Shown here in pieces: positions 36,524 through 47,356 of a stretch of DNA of 64,000 nucleotides. Under the pieces are notes generated by a model. That model worked only from the letters and a program-made list of their open reading frames with translations, was not told the DNA's origin and did no database searches. The position numbers and the translations under genes are program-made. The stretch lies in contig JANFNE010000046.1 of NCBI GenBank assembly GCA_024867545.1, positions 124,001 through 188,000 of the forward strand, written 5' to 3'. Numbering within the stretch: the stretch's first letter is position 1; every line of letters starts with the position of its first letter. The stretch comes from Phytopythium helicoides. Taxonomy: Eukaryota > Oomycota > Peronosporomycetes > Pythiales > Pythiaceae.

Positions 36524-38269
36524 TTATTTCATCCACGCCGGAATGTCCAAATATTCTTCTTCCTCCTGCTGCTGCTGCTGCTGCAGAGATTGCGCACTCG
36601 TTGCAGGTTTCCCCGGTGACGACGCTGGTACCGTAGAGCATGTTGTCTCCTTCAATGATCCTTGTGCTGTTTTGCGTTTCTCAAGAAACACGACCTCCTC
36701 CTGGAGTTGCTGGATGCGAAACTGGTACGATCGGCAGCTCTTGTGGGCAAGCTCGACCTCCGTCTCAGCGTCCTTGAGTTTTTGTTCGACCGACAGGTTT
36801 GCGGCTTCTAGCGTTGCTATTCGTGCTTGAAGAGCTTTGTACTGCGTTGTCTGTTGTGCACTTCTCGCCTTCACCTCTTGGTTCTCTTTCTGTAGCTTTG
36901 CGAGTTGGGTGTTGAGATGCTCCTCCGTCCTCGAAAGACTCGTCCTCTTTTTCTCTGTGTCCGCCGCCTTGGCGTTGATTTCCTTCAAGCTCTGTTCTCA
37001 TGATCAAAGTCAGAAACTGCAAATGCAGGAAGTCTCCTTCCAAATCGGCCATCACCTTAGCTAGCAATCGACTCTTCTCCTCAGATGCCAGTTTATCTTG
37101 CTCCAGCTTTTTGTTTTTCTCTTCTAGAAATTTGAGTCGCTGTTCTCCTTGGGTTAGACCCTAAAATGCACTCACGCAAGCCGAATCAACATCGTGATCC
37201 TGTTGTGTGTCTGTTTTCAAAGATTTTGGAATTTGTCGAGCAAACGTACCTGCTCCAGGTCTCGTAGGGCCTCTTCGTGCGCATCGCACAAGTGTTGTTT
37301 TTCAATTTGAAGTTGCTGAAGCAGCGACTCCAGGTCTGCCACCTATGTTTTTCGCCTCTTTGTCAGCACCGATCCTCAACCAGACAAGTAATGCATCAAG
37401 GGAGAGTCTTGCCTTCGCAAGCTGAGTCTGCAAATGGCTTTGAGTCACTGCCAACTGCTGCTCGAACTGGCTTCGCTCCAGCTGGCATCGCTCGAGCTCT
37501 CGAGTGAACTGGTCTGTTGATGCTTGCTGTTCCCTTGTCTTTGCCTGAAGTTGTGCGCGAGTTTTTTCGAGTAGACGCCGTTGCTCTAGACTCGTGGCGC
37601 GCTGCGCTTCACTCTCGGTCTGGAGCTGGTTGAAGTAAGTGGTTCAGTCAGTCACACGAAGTGGACGGTCTTGAGATAGCAGCGTACCCGCTCGCACTGA
37701 ATTTGCATGAGCTGAAGCTGTCGCTGCAGATCGGCATTGGTGTTCGAAAACTCTTCACGAATGCTTTCCGCCTCTTGCTTTTGTTTGTCGAGGAGCTCCT
37801 CTAAGTCAGACTGCTGCCTGTCAAATGCTTCCTGGCGCATCAACTCAGTCTCGAGCCATCAGGTAGATAAAAATGCCATACGCTGTGTTGTTACCTGTTT
37901 GCGTCGCAAAAGTTCATTCTCCTTCTCCTTTTTGGCGAGCTTGGTCGTCAGCATCTCAAGGAGCTCTTCGTTCATTCGGCGCTCCCCATCCTGTAAAGCT
38001 GCGCTCAGTTGATTACCGCTACTTGGATGGCTCGCGATCCCAACTTCCCCCAGTCCTCTAGCGTCCTGGAGTTCAATCGAATCAGTCGGCTACGAAAGCA
38101 AAAAAGAAGTGCTGGTGGCGAATTCAAGATCTCATACGGACACGATCCTGCCGACGCGAAGTCCGCTGGCACGATTTGATGGTGGAACGATCGGTTTCAA
38201 TGGTCGAGCTCGGCTCGGAGCAACGACCGAGGGTGGCGTCGCAAGCACATCTTTGCGGGCCATGACCAT
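36524..38269 (-). CDS. Coiled-coil protein of unknown function
   Basis: Multi-exon. ATG at 38269 (MVMARKDVLATPPSVVAPS) opens a disordered, basic N-terminus of about 45 residues, then a donor near 38139. Later exons encode an almost continuous coiled coil rich in Leu, Glu, Lys and Gln: RRMNEELLEMLTTKLAKKEKE about 37990-37930; EELLDKQKQEAESIREEF about 37800-37740; EQKLKDAETEVELAHKSCR about 36790-36730. The last exon (to 36524) ends with a Gln run, acidic residues and the tail YLDIPAWMK. The pattern suits a cytoskeletal or centrosomal scaffold, but no named family was recognised. Introns sit near 37010, 37150-37250, 37340-37410, 37630-37690, 37855-37895 and 38000-38140. Confidence 0.6.
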
Positions 38270-39324
38270 GCAATTTACTTCGAAGACACGAGGAACGTGA
38301 ACAAGTTTTGCTATTCATAGGTGCCCTGCCAAATCCAAATCGGTGATTCGAATTCTACTCTACTTGTTCGCCTTCCGGTTGTCCTTCGTCACCAAACCTA
38401 CTTCACTTACACCTCAGCGCATTAATGATAAAGAATATCAAGGGAAAAAAGGTGTGTCGACAGAGGCGGCCAGCGCTCGCCGACAACATTTCTGCTGCCT
38501 CCCTCTCACAATTGAGGGATCCACGAGCGCGCAAGACCACCCACCAGTCTTTTGCTCTCCCAAAGATTCGGCTTCCGCAGCCCAGGGGTACAGGCTGCGC
38601 AAACTTGACAAGACTTTGGTTTTCCATGCAGTGCAGAGATAATTGAAGGAGGCTCAGGTAATGAGATTCCACTATAAACTATCTTCATGCAACGGGACCG
38701 AAGGCCCCGCGCATCTCAGATGTCCCTATATAGCATTCGTCACTGCCTCCTGATTTCACGTGCACATGCAGATTTGCTGTTGCGGAGCCTTCTCAGCGAT
38801 CTTGGTGATTTGGATGTCGTCATTATTTGTCAAGAGTAGCAAATATTTTCTAGCATCATCGAAAGCCCGCACGCGCACACATGAACACACACAAACACGC
38901 ACACATGCACACACGCACTCATGCACACTGGATCGGTCTCATCATACAAATGCCTCGAATGCTCTTCACGTACGGAGTCGGAGGCGCGCCGGAGCACTGC
39001 AGAACGCAGCGCAAGGCACGCTCCTCGTCCTCAGTCTCGTCATCTAAGTTGTGAAATCACTTGAGAGCCAGCCACGGGTCGCCACACACACTGGAAGTCG
39101 CCTGGAGAAGAGGAAGACGCGCCGCAAAAAGTCGAATGAGCTGCTCGCCACGGGCGGCGGCCATGGGCCAAGCAAGCGACTGGTGGCGCGTCGAAACCAC
39201 TCGTCAAAAGCCTGGAGATCGTAAATACCCCTTTCTCGTAAAAACGCGCGGATTGGCTAAAAAAGGCGGCGGAACGCCTCCTTATCAGACTCGAAGCGAA
39301 GCCGGCCAAGGTGCCGCCGGCGGC
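38270..39324. other. Divergent intergenic region, about 1 kb
   Basis: Lies between two head-to-head genes. It contains a CA-rich simple repeat (38867-38938). The long minus-strand frame through 39040-40167 has no domain and overlaps convincing plus-strand exons, so it is not called. Nothing else was seen. Confidence 0.5.
38867..38938. repeat. CA-rich simple repeat
   Basis: About 70 bp of alternating cac/aca/cgc units (cacgcgcacacatgaacac and similar), an imperfect CA microsatellite in the intergenic region. Confidence 0.75.
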
Positions 39325-39888
39325 ATGGCGACGGCCCGCGAGCGCACGCTGGAGGCCGAGAGCGCGCTGCTGCGCAGGTTTGGGCGCGAGGCGCGCCACC
39401 GAATACGCTAGATCGTCCCTCACGCCTCTTTCTGCAGCGAGCTCGCGGCCATGGAGGCGCTGGTGCAGCGCTACCAGCTCGAGCTGCAGCGCGCGCCGCC
39501 CGCGCCGGCCAGAGCGCGCGCCGACAGCCGCGGCGACGCCTACCGCGCGGTGGACGAGCTGTTCGAGAACCAGGCACTGGTCGCGGGCTCCTGGGCCGCG
39601 CGGCGGCGGCTGCCGGCGTTCAGCGACGCCGACGGGCGCGAGAGTCAGTTCGACAAGGTGCGCGCACTCTCGTCGACTGCTGCGCGCTGCGCTCGGACTC
39701 AGGGGCTGCTGCAGGTCGAGCTGCCCAGCGAGCACTGGGAGTGGGTGGGCGACTGGACGTGCGACGTGCACGCGCGCACGGACGAGGACGGCTGGGTGTA
39801 CGCGGCGTCCTGGCAGGCGCTGTGCGACCCCGCGCAGAGGCACCGCAGGTGGGGCTCCGACTGGGGCGAACGCTCGCTGCAGTCCTGA
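39325..39888 (+). CDS. Small protein with a dysferlin/peroxin (DysF)-type domain
   Basis: Exon 1 is 39325-39377 (MATARERTLEAESALLR); an intron 39378-39437 (GT..CAG) joins it in frame to SELAAMEALVQRYQLEL. The C-terminal half has the DysF signature: WEWVGDWTCDV, TDEDGWVYAASW and the closing WGSDWGERSL, that is W-x-W-x3-W, DEDGWxY and W-x-x-DW. DysF domains occur in dysferlin, TECPR1 and yeast Pex30-type proteins and form a small beta fold. A second in-frame 45-nt segment (GTGCGC..CTCAG at about 39657-39701) could be a further intron. The protein is short and has no membrane helix, so it may be a stand-alone DysF adaptor. The coiled-coil gene 77 bp downstream lies on the same strand. Confidence 0.65.
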
Positions 39889-39964
39889 AAGCTGACAGTG
39901 GTGGCGACGCAGTGTAAGAGCGCCTGGAGACCGCGCGCGTAGGAGACGGTGGACGCGCGAGCGT

Positions 39965-40579
39965 ATGCTCGTGAGCTCGACGGGCCTCCCCATTCCCGTC
40001 AACCAGCGCATGCTTGAGCAGAGCCGGCTCGCCGCTATGGTGCGTGCGTATCCACTCGAGGCGTTTGGTACTGCGTTATTGCTCAACCAGGTGCTTTTTT
40101 TTTCGCCCGTTAGCAATATGCCAACGAAAAACTGAGTCAACAGGTACGCTAGTCTAGCTGCATTCATGCTTTGCTTGTGCTGACGTCCAGGCGCACCCGC
40201 TTAGCTCCTTCGCGCCAATGAACGCATTAGCGAATATGAAGAACGCATCCAAAACTACGAGAAGGAGCTGGTGCGTCTGCAAGACACCGCCAAGACAATG
40301 CCGCCCGTCAGTCGGTCGTCCCGATCCAGCTTCGTCGACAGCTCCTTTGCATATTCGTGGGAGAAGGGCACCGATGTTCTCCGCGAGTCGGAGAGCTTGT
40401 TGGGGGAGCTTTTTGATAGCCCGGCCATGGCCGATCTGTCGCTGGCGATCACGGACGTGCAGCGCCGACGCTCCGAGATGGTCGAAGAGTGTGAGAATGA
40501 ATTGAAAGGTGCGGTGGACGAGTTCCACGACCTCGTGGAGACGCTAGAGCGGCGTGCGTCTACGACCAAATTGGAGTGA
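39965..40579 (+). CDS. Small coiled-coil protein of unknown function
   Basis: Three exons. ATG at 39965 gives MLVSSTGLPIPVNQRMLEQSRLAAM; an intron begins GTGCGT at 40036. A short exon then encodes QYANEKLSQQ, and a second intron (GTACGC..CTTAG, about 40143-40201) leads to LLRANERISEYEERIQNYEKELVRLQD and onwards. The product is about 160 residues: an N-terminal coiled coil, a Ser-rich middle, then a second helical part (LSLAITDVQRRRSEMVEECENEL...FHDLVETLERR). No family was recognised. It may be a subunit of a small cytoskeletal or tethering complex. It ends 100 bp from the converging ABRACL gene. Confidence 0.6.
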
Positions 40580-40679
40580 AAAAAAGTGTTCAAATGTAAT
40601 GTTCAAATGTATGTGGTATTTATTGGCGGGTGAAGCTTCCCGGTTGCTGGAGTGTCAGAGCTGTATGCTCGCTCTCCGC

Positions 40680-40925
40680 TCACCCTGACACGCATAGCTC
40701 GATGAAGGTCTTGTCGTGGGTGCCCTTGAGCAGCAGCTGACCCTGGTAGTCAATCTTCTTGAGGCGCTTGGCGGCGCGCAGCGTGCCCATGAGCGCCTCG
40801 AACAGGTCCTGGCACCGCTCGTCGTCGAACAGCTCACCGAACGACACGCCGAACTTGTCTCCCTGCCGCTTTCCGATGCGCTGGATCTCGACCACGAGCT
40901 GCTCCACCTCCTTCTCCACGTCCAT
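40680..40925 (-). CDS. ABRACL: Costars family protein (ABRACL-like)
   Basis: 81 residues from the ATG at 40925 (MDVEKEVEQLVVEIQRIG), exactly the usual length of the family. It has the conserved core VSFGELFDDERCQDLFEALMGTLRAAKRLKKI, then YQGQLLLKGTHDKTFIEL. Costars proteins are winged-helix-like and regulate actin assembly and cell motility. An in-frame upstream ATG at 41015 would add 30 basic residues that could be a targeting extension, but the conserved length favours the shorter start. The gene is head to head with CTF18, 184 bp apart. Confidence 0.92.
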   Translation of the reverse strand: MDVEKEVEQLVVEIQRIGKRQGDKFGVSFGELFDDERCQDLFEALMGTLRAAKRLKKIDYQGQLLLKGTHDKTFIELCVSG

Positions 40926-41109
40926 GGTCGCCTGCAGTGGTGTCGACGCCTGGGGAGCTCTGCGAATGCGGGCGGTTTCAAGCGCGCACTTCAACTTCCG
41001 ATCAACCTTTGTCATATTTCGAAATCCTTTTCAGCCAATCCGCGTCGTTCGCGCGTTTTCGCCTCGGCCAGCAAGCACTAAGCCGCGCCAGGAGGAGGTC
41101 GCTGGCGCC

Positions 41110-44082
41110 ATGGAGGACGCCGACGTGTACGCGTACGAGCAGGAGCTGGCCGAGATGGACGAGATGGACGAGTGGGAGGCCATGCACGCGCACGAGATGG
41201 AGGCGGCCGAGGAGGAGATGCGCGCCATGGAGGCGGCGGAGCGCAGGCTCGCCAGCTCCGCCCCCGCCGAGGCGACGACCGCGAGCAGCGAGCCGCCGCG
41301 CGAGGACGAGCGCGACGCGAGCGAGGAGACGGACGAGGACGACGGGCTCTCGCGCGCGCAGCAGCGGCTCAACCAGGTGCTGGCGCGCTGCTCCACGCTG
41401 CTGGGCGAGGACGACGAGCCGATGGAGGACGCGGCGCCGGACGCGCTGCTCTCCCGCAAGGACCGACCCGCTCCAGCGGTCGACACGACCACGGCCAAGT
41501 ACCTGCACGCACGCCCACCGATCGACGTTGCGTCCATGGCGGTCGTGCTCAACGACGGACAGCGCATGTTCCTGCGCAAGAAGAGCGTGGGGACCGAGGA
41601 CCCTGGCGCGACGTCCAAGCGGCGGAAGGCGGACGTGTCGACACTCGTCCCTATTCAAAAGCTCATGGAGAAACTGCAACTGGTGCGTGGGAATTCGGCA
41701 GACTATTGCTTTGTCAGTCAATTAACAGCCAGATGTGCAGCGCAAGATCGCGGAGAACATTGCCAGCGAGGCTGACGAAGCGATGGAGATCGAAAAGGCT
41801 GCACACCCAAAGACTGCTCCGAAGAGTACCCAGCTGTGGCTCGACAAGTACCGACCGACGGGCTTTATAGACTTGCTCAGCGACGAACGAACCAACCGCG
41901 AGGTGCTCGCGTGGATCAAGCGGTGGGACCCCTATGTCTTTCCTAACAAGAAGCATGTCGAGGTCCCTGCGCCGTATTCGCGCCAGCGATTCTCGCCTCG
42001 CTCGAAGCAAACCAGTAACGGCATCTTCAAGGGTCCTGGCAACAAGCAGCAAAACCCGCAGGACCCCTCGAGCGACGAACCTGAAGACAAGCGTCCACAA
42101 GAGAAAATCATTCTGATCTGCGGACCTCCAGGTGCCGGTAAAACTACGCTAGCCAACATTGTCGCGCGGCACGCGGGCTACAACCCAATTGAAGTGAATG
42201 CCAGTGACGACCGTACCGCGGACGTGCTCAAGAACAAGGTTTGGTGTGGTTGTTATAGCGTGCAAGTGTGTGTTGAAGCTTATCTCTTGTTGGCATTGTC
42301 AAACAGATTATTAGCGCAATGGAGATGCAGTCCATCTTCGGAAGTCGGAAACCAAATTGCATCATTTTGGATGAGATTGATGGCGCCATGAACGGCGGCG
42401 ATGGACGCTCGGCCATTGCCGCGATCCAAGAGATTGTGACAGCGCCGCTGAAAGCCAAGAAGGACGGGAAATCCGCCGGCAGCAACCGCAAAAACCGCCA
42501 CCCTCTGATTCGGCCACTCATTTGTATTTGCAACGACCAGTTTGCGTCCGTACTGCGTCCGCTGCGGCAGCTCGCCAAAATATTTGTGCTTGACACGCCG
42601 AATCCCCAACGGCTCATCACACGTCTCAAGTTTATTTGCCGTGAAGAAGGATTACAACGCTCAACAGGAGCACTTGCAGCATTGTGCTCAAACGGAGAGA
42701 ACGACATTCGCTATTGTGTAAACGCGCTCCAGTTCCAGAGTATGCAACCCGAACGAAATAGCTCCTCTCCGACTTCATCAGGGAGGGGTCAGCCACTGCT
42801 TGTCGGTCAGAAGGACCAGACACGAGGAGTCACTGATACTATGAACCTCGTCTTCTACCAGCCGCGATCGAAGACCTCCATCACACCAACGCCGGCGTCT
42901 GAAGTCGTAGCAGAGGCTGCGTTTGGTATGGGTAACGCCCCGCTTCTCATAAACGCGCTGGATGAAAATCTGCCATCCATGATCTTCAACGACCCAACCA
43001 TGAACAAATTGTGCGACTCCTTTGAGTGGCTTGGACTCGCCGACGCGTGGGATACCAAGGTGCGCTCGGACCAGCAGTTCGCGTTGGCGTCGTACGTTCC
43101 GTTCGCAGCCGTCGCCGTGCATCATGCGTGCTGTACGAGCTCTCGGCGACGAATCGCATACCCGCGCTTGCACTTTGATGCACAGAAGAAGCTTGAGCGC
43201 GCGCACAACATTGTCCAGTCACTACTTGAAGCTTCTCAGCTGCACCCGAGCATGCGAGTCGGTCCCGGCGTGCTTGTTGTTGATGTCATACCATCGCTTC
43301 TCGGCATTTTGTCGCCCAATATCCGCCGCGTAAATCCGTCGCTGCAGACGAAAGAAGAGAAGCTGATGGTGCGGCGACTCATTGATGTGATGGCGTCGTT
43401 GGGGCTGTCGTTCCGGCCAAAGTACATGTCCGATGGGAGCGAAGATTTTGCCCTCGAGCCGTACGTCTGCTCTCCACAAAAGCTTGCCGTCGCTCGCATC
43501 GGTGTCCCTAACTGTTTTTCTCTCCTCGTGGCTATTCAGCGCGCTGCATGAGCTCATGCTGTTCAAGCACAGCGAGGACGACCAGGTGTTCCGCACGATG
43601 CTGCCGCCTCTGGTGCGCAAGATGATCACGCGCGAGGTCGAACTCGAGCAAATGCGACGCAGCGAAAATGGCGGTCGGGCTGTGGACCCTGCCGCGAGCG
43701 ACAGCAAGGCTGCGTCTGTAGAAAGCAAGGGGGAGGTGGACACCAAGCCTGGCGAGAAGAAACCCAAGGCGTTCGTGCTCCCCGAGCTTACCGGTACGTT
43801 CAGTTTGCCTGAGAAGAGCGATAACAGCAGGACGCTGACGGTGGCTGCGGTGCAGAGGCGCAAGAGGCCGCCAAGATCGAGGCAATGCGGCGGCGCAACC
43901 CGTTCGCGTTTGCGCACCGCGAGGCGAAGCGCAAGCGCGAAGAGCTGGCGCGCGAGCAAAAGCGGCTGGCGCAGCCCGACGCGGCGAGCGACGGCGCGCA
44001 GCGGCCGCGCGTGCGCTACAAGTTCAACGAGGGCTACACGAGCGGCATCAAGACGACGGTGTACATGCGCGATCTTGTGTAG
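41110..44082 (+). CDS. CTF18: CTF18 (CHTF18) subunit of an alternative replication factor C clamp loader
   Basis: ATG at 41110. Exons are 41110-41682, 41729-42238, 42306-about 43507, about 43557-43789 and about 43856-44082. The N-terminus is acidic (repeated EMDEMDEWEAM). LWLDKYRPTGFIDLLSDERTNREVLAWIKRWD is typical of CTF18. Walker A is GPPGAGKTTLANIVARH (about 42122-42172), followed by EVNASDDR; Walker B is CIILDEID (42358-42381). PLICICNDQFASVLRPLRQLAK is the arginine-finger region. The end, VRYKFNEGYTSGIKTTVYMRDLV, matches the CTF18 C-terminus that binds Ctf8/Dcc1. The product loads PCNA and aids sister-chromatid cohesion and replication checkpoint signalling. The intron near 43507-43556 cannot be placed with the strongest acceptor (TATTCAG) without a frame problem. 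Confidence 0.92.
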
Positions 44083-44101
44083 TTATCGCTACGGAACGGG
44101 C

Positions 44102-44434
44102 TCAGTGCTTCTTCTTCTTGCTCTTCTTCTTCTTGGGCTTGCTGTCCGCCGCCGCCGGAGCCGCGGCCGCCACCACCGGCGCCGCGCGCATGGGGCCCAG
44201 CACCTCCTGCATGGCGAAGCGCAGGAAGCGCGAGGCGCGGAACACGTGCGCGGGCTCGCGGCTCTGGAACTTGACCACGTGGCAGCTGGCGCCCGCCTGG
44301 TGCGCCACGCGCGCCACCACCGCCGGCCCCGCGCCCGCGCGCGTCTTGAGCGAGAAGCGCGAGTGCGCCGCGTCCGCCACGAACGCCAGCTTGCCGCGCT
44401 CCTCGAACGCCTCCCACCCCACGCTCGACGCCAT
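44102..44434 (-). CDS. Signal recognition particle 9-kDa-like subunit (SRP9)
   Basis: 110 residues from the ATG at 44434. The order W-x2-F ... L-x-FVADAAHSRFSLKTR ... VVARVAHQAGASCHVVKF ... FRASRFLRFAMQEVL follows SRP9: a first helix, a strand ending in a basic R-x-x-x-K-x-R, a second strand pair with a Cys followed by K, then a last helix. The tail KPKKKKSKKKKH is an extra Lys-rich RNA-binding-like extension, more common on SRP14, so SRP14 is the alternative. Such subunits bind the SRP RNA Alu domain and cause elongation arrest. The stop lies 19 bp from the CTF18 stop (tail to tail). Confidence 0.5.
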   Translation of the reverse strand: MASSVGWEAFEERGKLAFVADAAHSRFSLKTRAGAGPAVVARVAHQAGASCHVVKFQSREPAHVFRASRFLRFAMQEVLGPMRAAPVVAAAAPAAADSKPKKKKSKKKKH

Positions 44435-44819
44435 CGCTGCTCTGCTGCGAATGCGCGCCTGACACGTCGCGGACTTATAGATACGACAGACACGGTACTG
44501 CACCTTCAACCAGGTCAGCCTCTCCTTTGACGACCGTCGTCGTCGTTGTTGTCGGTTCCTTGAGTATTCACGATCGAACACCAAATGCCTTTCTTCATGT
44601 TTCCCACCGAGTACTCATCAGTCATGCATTGCAATCGTTGGACTCTCCATTTTTGACCCAGACAGTAGTTTTTGCTATTTTCACTCGGTAACGAGCCGTT
44701 CCAAGTGCTTGCTGTTGAATTGGAATCGAGATGGAGCGGCGGCTGCAGGGTGAGGTTCTGTTGCGCTGGTGAAGCACCTATTGGAATATGGTTGACGCTA
44801 TCGATTCCATTGATCGCAG
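44435..44819. other. Divergent spacer, possibly with a first exon
   Basis: 385 bp between the SRP9-like start and the first exon I can support for the gene on the right. A 5' exon of that gene may lie here, but I could not choose one. Confidence 0.35.
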
Positions 44820-46959
44820 GGACACGAGATGAAGTTGCAGCACTCAAAGATCTATTGCAGGTGCGCTCTGGAAAAAGGTAGCACAACATTGGGCCGTAGA
44901 TATTGACCAATGTGTGTTATCACTCGCAGAGCATGCTTCAACTTGAGAATATCAATGACAAAGCCGATATTGACCACATCAAGAGGTTGCAACCAAAGCA
45001 GCTGCGATCTCCAGATTCAGGAAACTCCAGCGATGGATATTCACCAGTGTCAATGATGAGTGGAGAACAGGAATTCCCCGCTCCAAATCACCGCCCTGCT
45101 CCAGTCGCTCCAATGTCAACGTGGGATATACAGAGCTATCGCGGCATAGCGTCAAAAGCTACGCGCAATTCGTCTGTAGCTACAAGAAAGCCAGAGGCTA
45201 TCAGACTGAGTCCTAACGCAACTACGGTTGAAGAACAGCTAACACACGACAAGAATACTCCACTAGTCACGAGCCCAAAGATTGCAGCAGATCTCACTGA
45301 ATTCACCAATGACGGTGAGACTGAGACCTCTCAATGGCCCCCAAGCTTTGTCAGCAGAAAATCTGTCGCTCTCCTACGGAAAAGCGAGCGCTTTGAACCT
45401 GATTTCCAGACTCGGATGCAGTCCTTCCAGCAAAAAACTAGGCAAAAGAAAGAGGAGTTGCGGCAGCGTGCAGTAACTGAGGAGCAAAGCAGCATGCAAC
45501 CTACGCCAGAAATCAACAGGGTACGTTGCTTCACGTGTTAATGGCTTTTCACCGAACTGACTGACATTCAATACCTTTGCGCAGAGCTCCAAGCGTCTGC
45601 GACGTAATTTATCGCACCTATTCTCATGGCAAAACCAAAAAGAGAGCAAGCTGTCGCGACTGCGAGCTGCCGAAGTGACTAGACAAGCAGAAGAGTGCGA
45701 CGCAAAACCAGTCGCCAAAGTTCGATCTGGTCGTGCTCAAAATGACCATCTGAACGATTTGGCTCAGTGCCGGGTTGAAGACCGCTTACAGCTATTTGGT
45801 TTGATATACCAGAACGAAAAAGAGGAGCAAATTCAACAGCACTCTAAACAAGCGCAACGAGTGGCCGTGCCTAGACTTGCTCCTCATACCCTCAATTTGG
45901 CTCGAAGCAAAGACAAACCGGCATTTGAGCGACTCCACAAGCAGCATCAGCGCAAATATGCACCAAAGTCGCCACAAAGCGAAGCAGAAGTTGAGTCTCC
46001 GATGCGTAAACTTCCAAAATGTGACCACGAGCAGACTGTTAGGCGTCTGTACACTGCGGCCGCCCGGTACAAGCAAAGGCAAATAGAGCGGAGAGACAAG
46101 CAATCGTCCCAGATGGCTAACATGCAGGTATGTCTCGAGTTCTACTGCATGAGAGCCGGATATCTGTCAATTGTCTAACCAGATTCGAACTCCATGAATG
46201 CAGCGAATGCCAAAACTGAGTGAGCGAAGCCAGAAGCTTGCATCGAAGAAGCGAAAAGAGTCCAACGACCACCGTGCAGCAACGTTTCGCCTCTGCAGTT
46301 GCTGCAGCCACCCACAAACGAGCTGTGAACAGACTGCTGGTGACCACTCCATTCGAGTTGGCAAGCGATCCGCTGGCGCAATCTTCGATAAGCATATCCG
46401 TTGGCAGCAGCAGCGAGAGGCGAGGCGTTTGATTGAGAAACAGCGCAGCGACGAGCTCGAGCTCGAGGAGTGCACGTTCCGGAATCCACTCTACCGACCG
46501 GCGAGTGGTCCAGTGGACTTGAAGTCGCAGAGCACTCATCCGCCAGGAAACGATGCCTTCTACCGTCGGTCGGTCGCGTGGGCGGCCGAGCGGGAGCAGT
46601 TCCTCGACGCTGAGAAGAAGATCTGGGAGGAACTCGAGATGATGCACTGTCCGTTCAAGCCTAAAATCCCGGCCCGAGCGGACTGCAGCAACAAGGGCGT
46701 TGATTCACCTCGGCGCCTAGCCAAGAGGAAGACGTTCTCCCAGAAGCAGCACGCACTCGTCGATGCCAGAAGCTCTGCGCGGCTGTCTCCTGCCGCGCGC
46801 AGATACCTGCTGGACTACACCGCGAGGGACCTGGAGGCTCTGGCCAGCAGTCCGTCATGCTCCGATCATTCCTTTAGCTTCAGCGAGCAGCTCGGCAACG
46901 AGACGCCGCGCCTCCCGCGGGTCTCGCGCGCCGACGCGCAGGAGTTCGCCGGTCGGTAG
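44820..46959 (+). CDS. Unrecognised charged protein with repeated Cys-x-Phe-x-Pro motifs; 5' end unresolved
   Basis: The first supported exon starts after a CAG at 44819 and reads RDEVAALKDLLQ. An intron then leads to SMLQLENINDKADIDHIKRLQPKQ (about 44931). Later exons are about 44931-45519, 45585-46125 and 46200-46959, ending SRADAQEFAGR. The protein is Lys/Arg/Glu/Gln-rich, mostly helical or disordered (RMQSFQQKTRQKKEELRQRA; FERLHKQHQRKYAPKSP). Near the end there is a pair of short motifs, LEECTFRNPLYRP and MMHCPFKPKIP, 60 residues apart, both of the type C-x-F-K/R-x-P/x. This repeated-motif style occurs in protist flagellar and cytoskeletal proteins, but I cannot name the family. The first exon and start codon are not resolved. 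Confidence 0.55.
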
Positions 46960-47356
46960 CATTCATGTACATGGGTCCAATAGGGCGCAGTGTTCAGCGC
47001 CGCTCGGTGTATTTTTAGCGCCAGCCTCAGACTCCCCGGAAGTCTTTCTCGCCCCATGTCTCGACTATCTGGAAGTCATTCCTGTCCGCGCCTCCCCCTC
47101 GTCGCCCCCTCCCAGTCGTCGGTCACTTGCAAATTCGCCGCTCGCCGCCGTCGCCTGCGGTCCGGAGGCTCCGGATCCAAGCGGCGCGCGGTCTCGAGCG
47201 CCTGCGAGCGACAAGCGGCGCGGTTCCCCCGTCGGGTCGTCGGCTCCCCAGCCCCCCGCCCCGCCCCGTCCCGTCCCGGCGGCAGCAGCGGCAGCGGCAG
47301 CGCCCGAGCGGCGGAAGGAGGAGGAGGAGAAAGGCGCGAACGGAGAGCCGCCGAGC
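46960..47356. promoter_or_regulatory. Promoter and 5' leader region of RPB1
   Basis: About 400 bp between the preceding stop and the RPB1 start. It contains CCGGAAGTC at 47036-47044, the same core found three times upstream of the ZIP gene. Open frame continues upstream of the RPB1 ATG, but its Ala/Pro/Arg-rich content is not conserved RPB1 sequence, so it is treated as leader. Confidence 0.45.

Noticed and set aside
39040..40167. A 375-codon minus-strand frame
   Set aside because: It overlaps two convincing plus-strand genes, is Arg/Ala/Leu-rich as expected for antisense of GC-rich DNA, and has no domain.
46763..47356. Upstream extension of the RPB1 frame by about 200 codons
   Set aside because: It overlaps the end of the preceding gene, is Ala/Pro/Arg-rich, and RPB1 similarity starts at the ATG at 47357.
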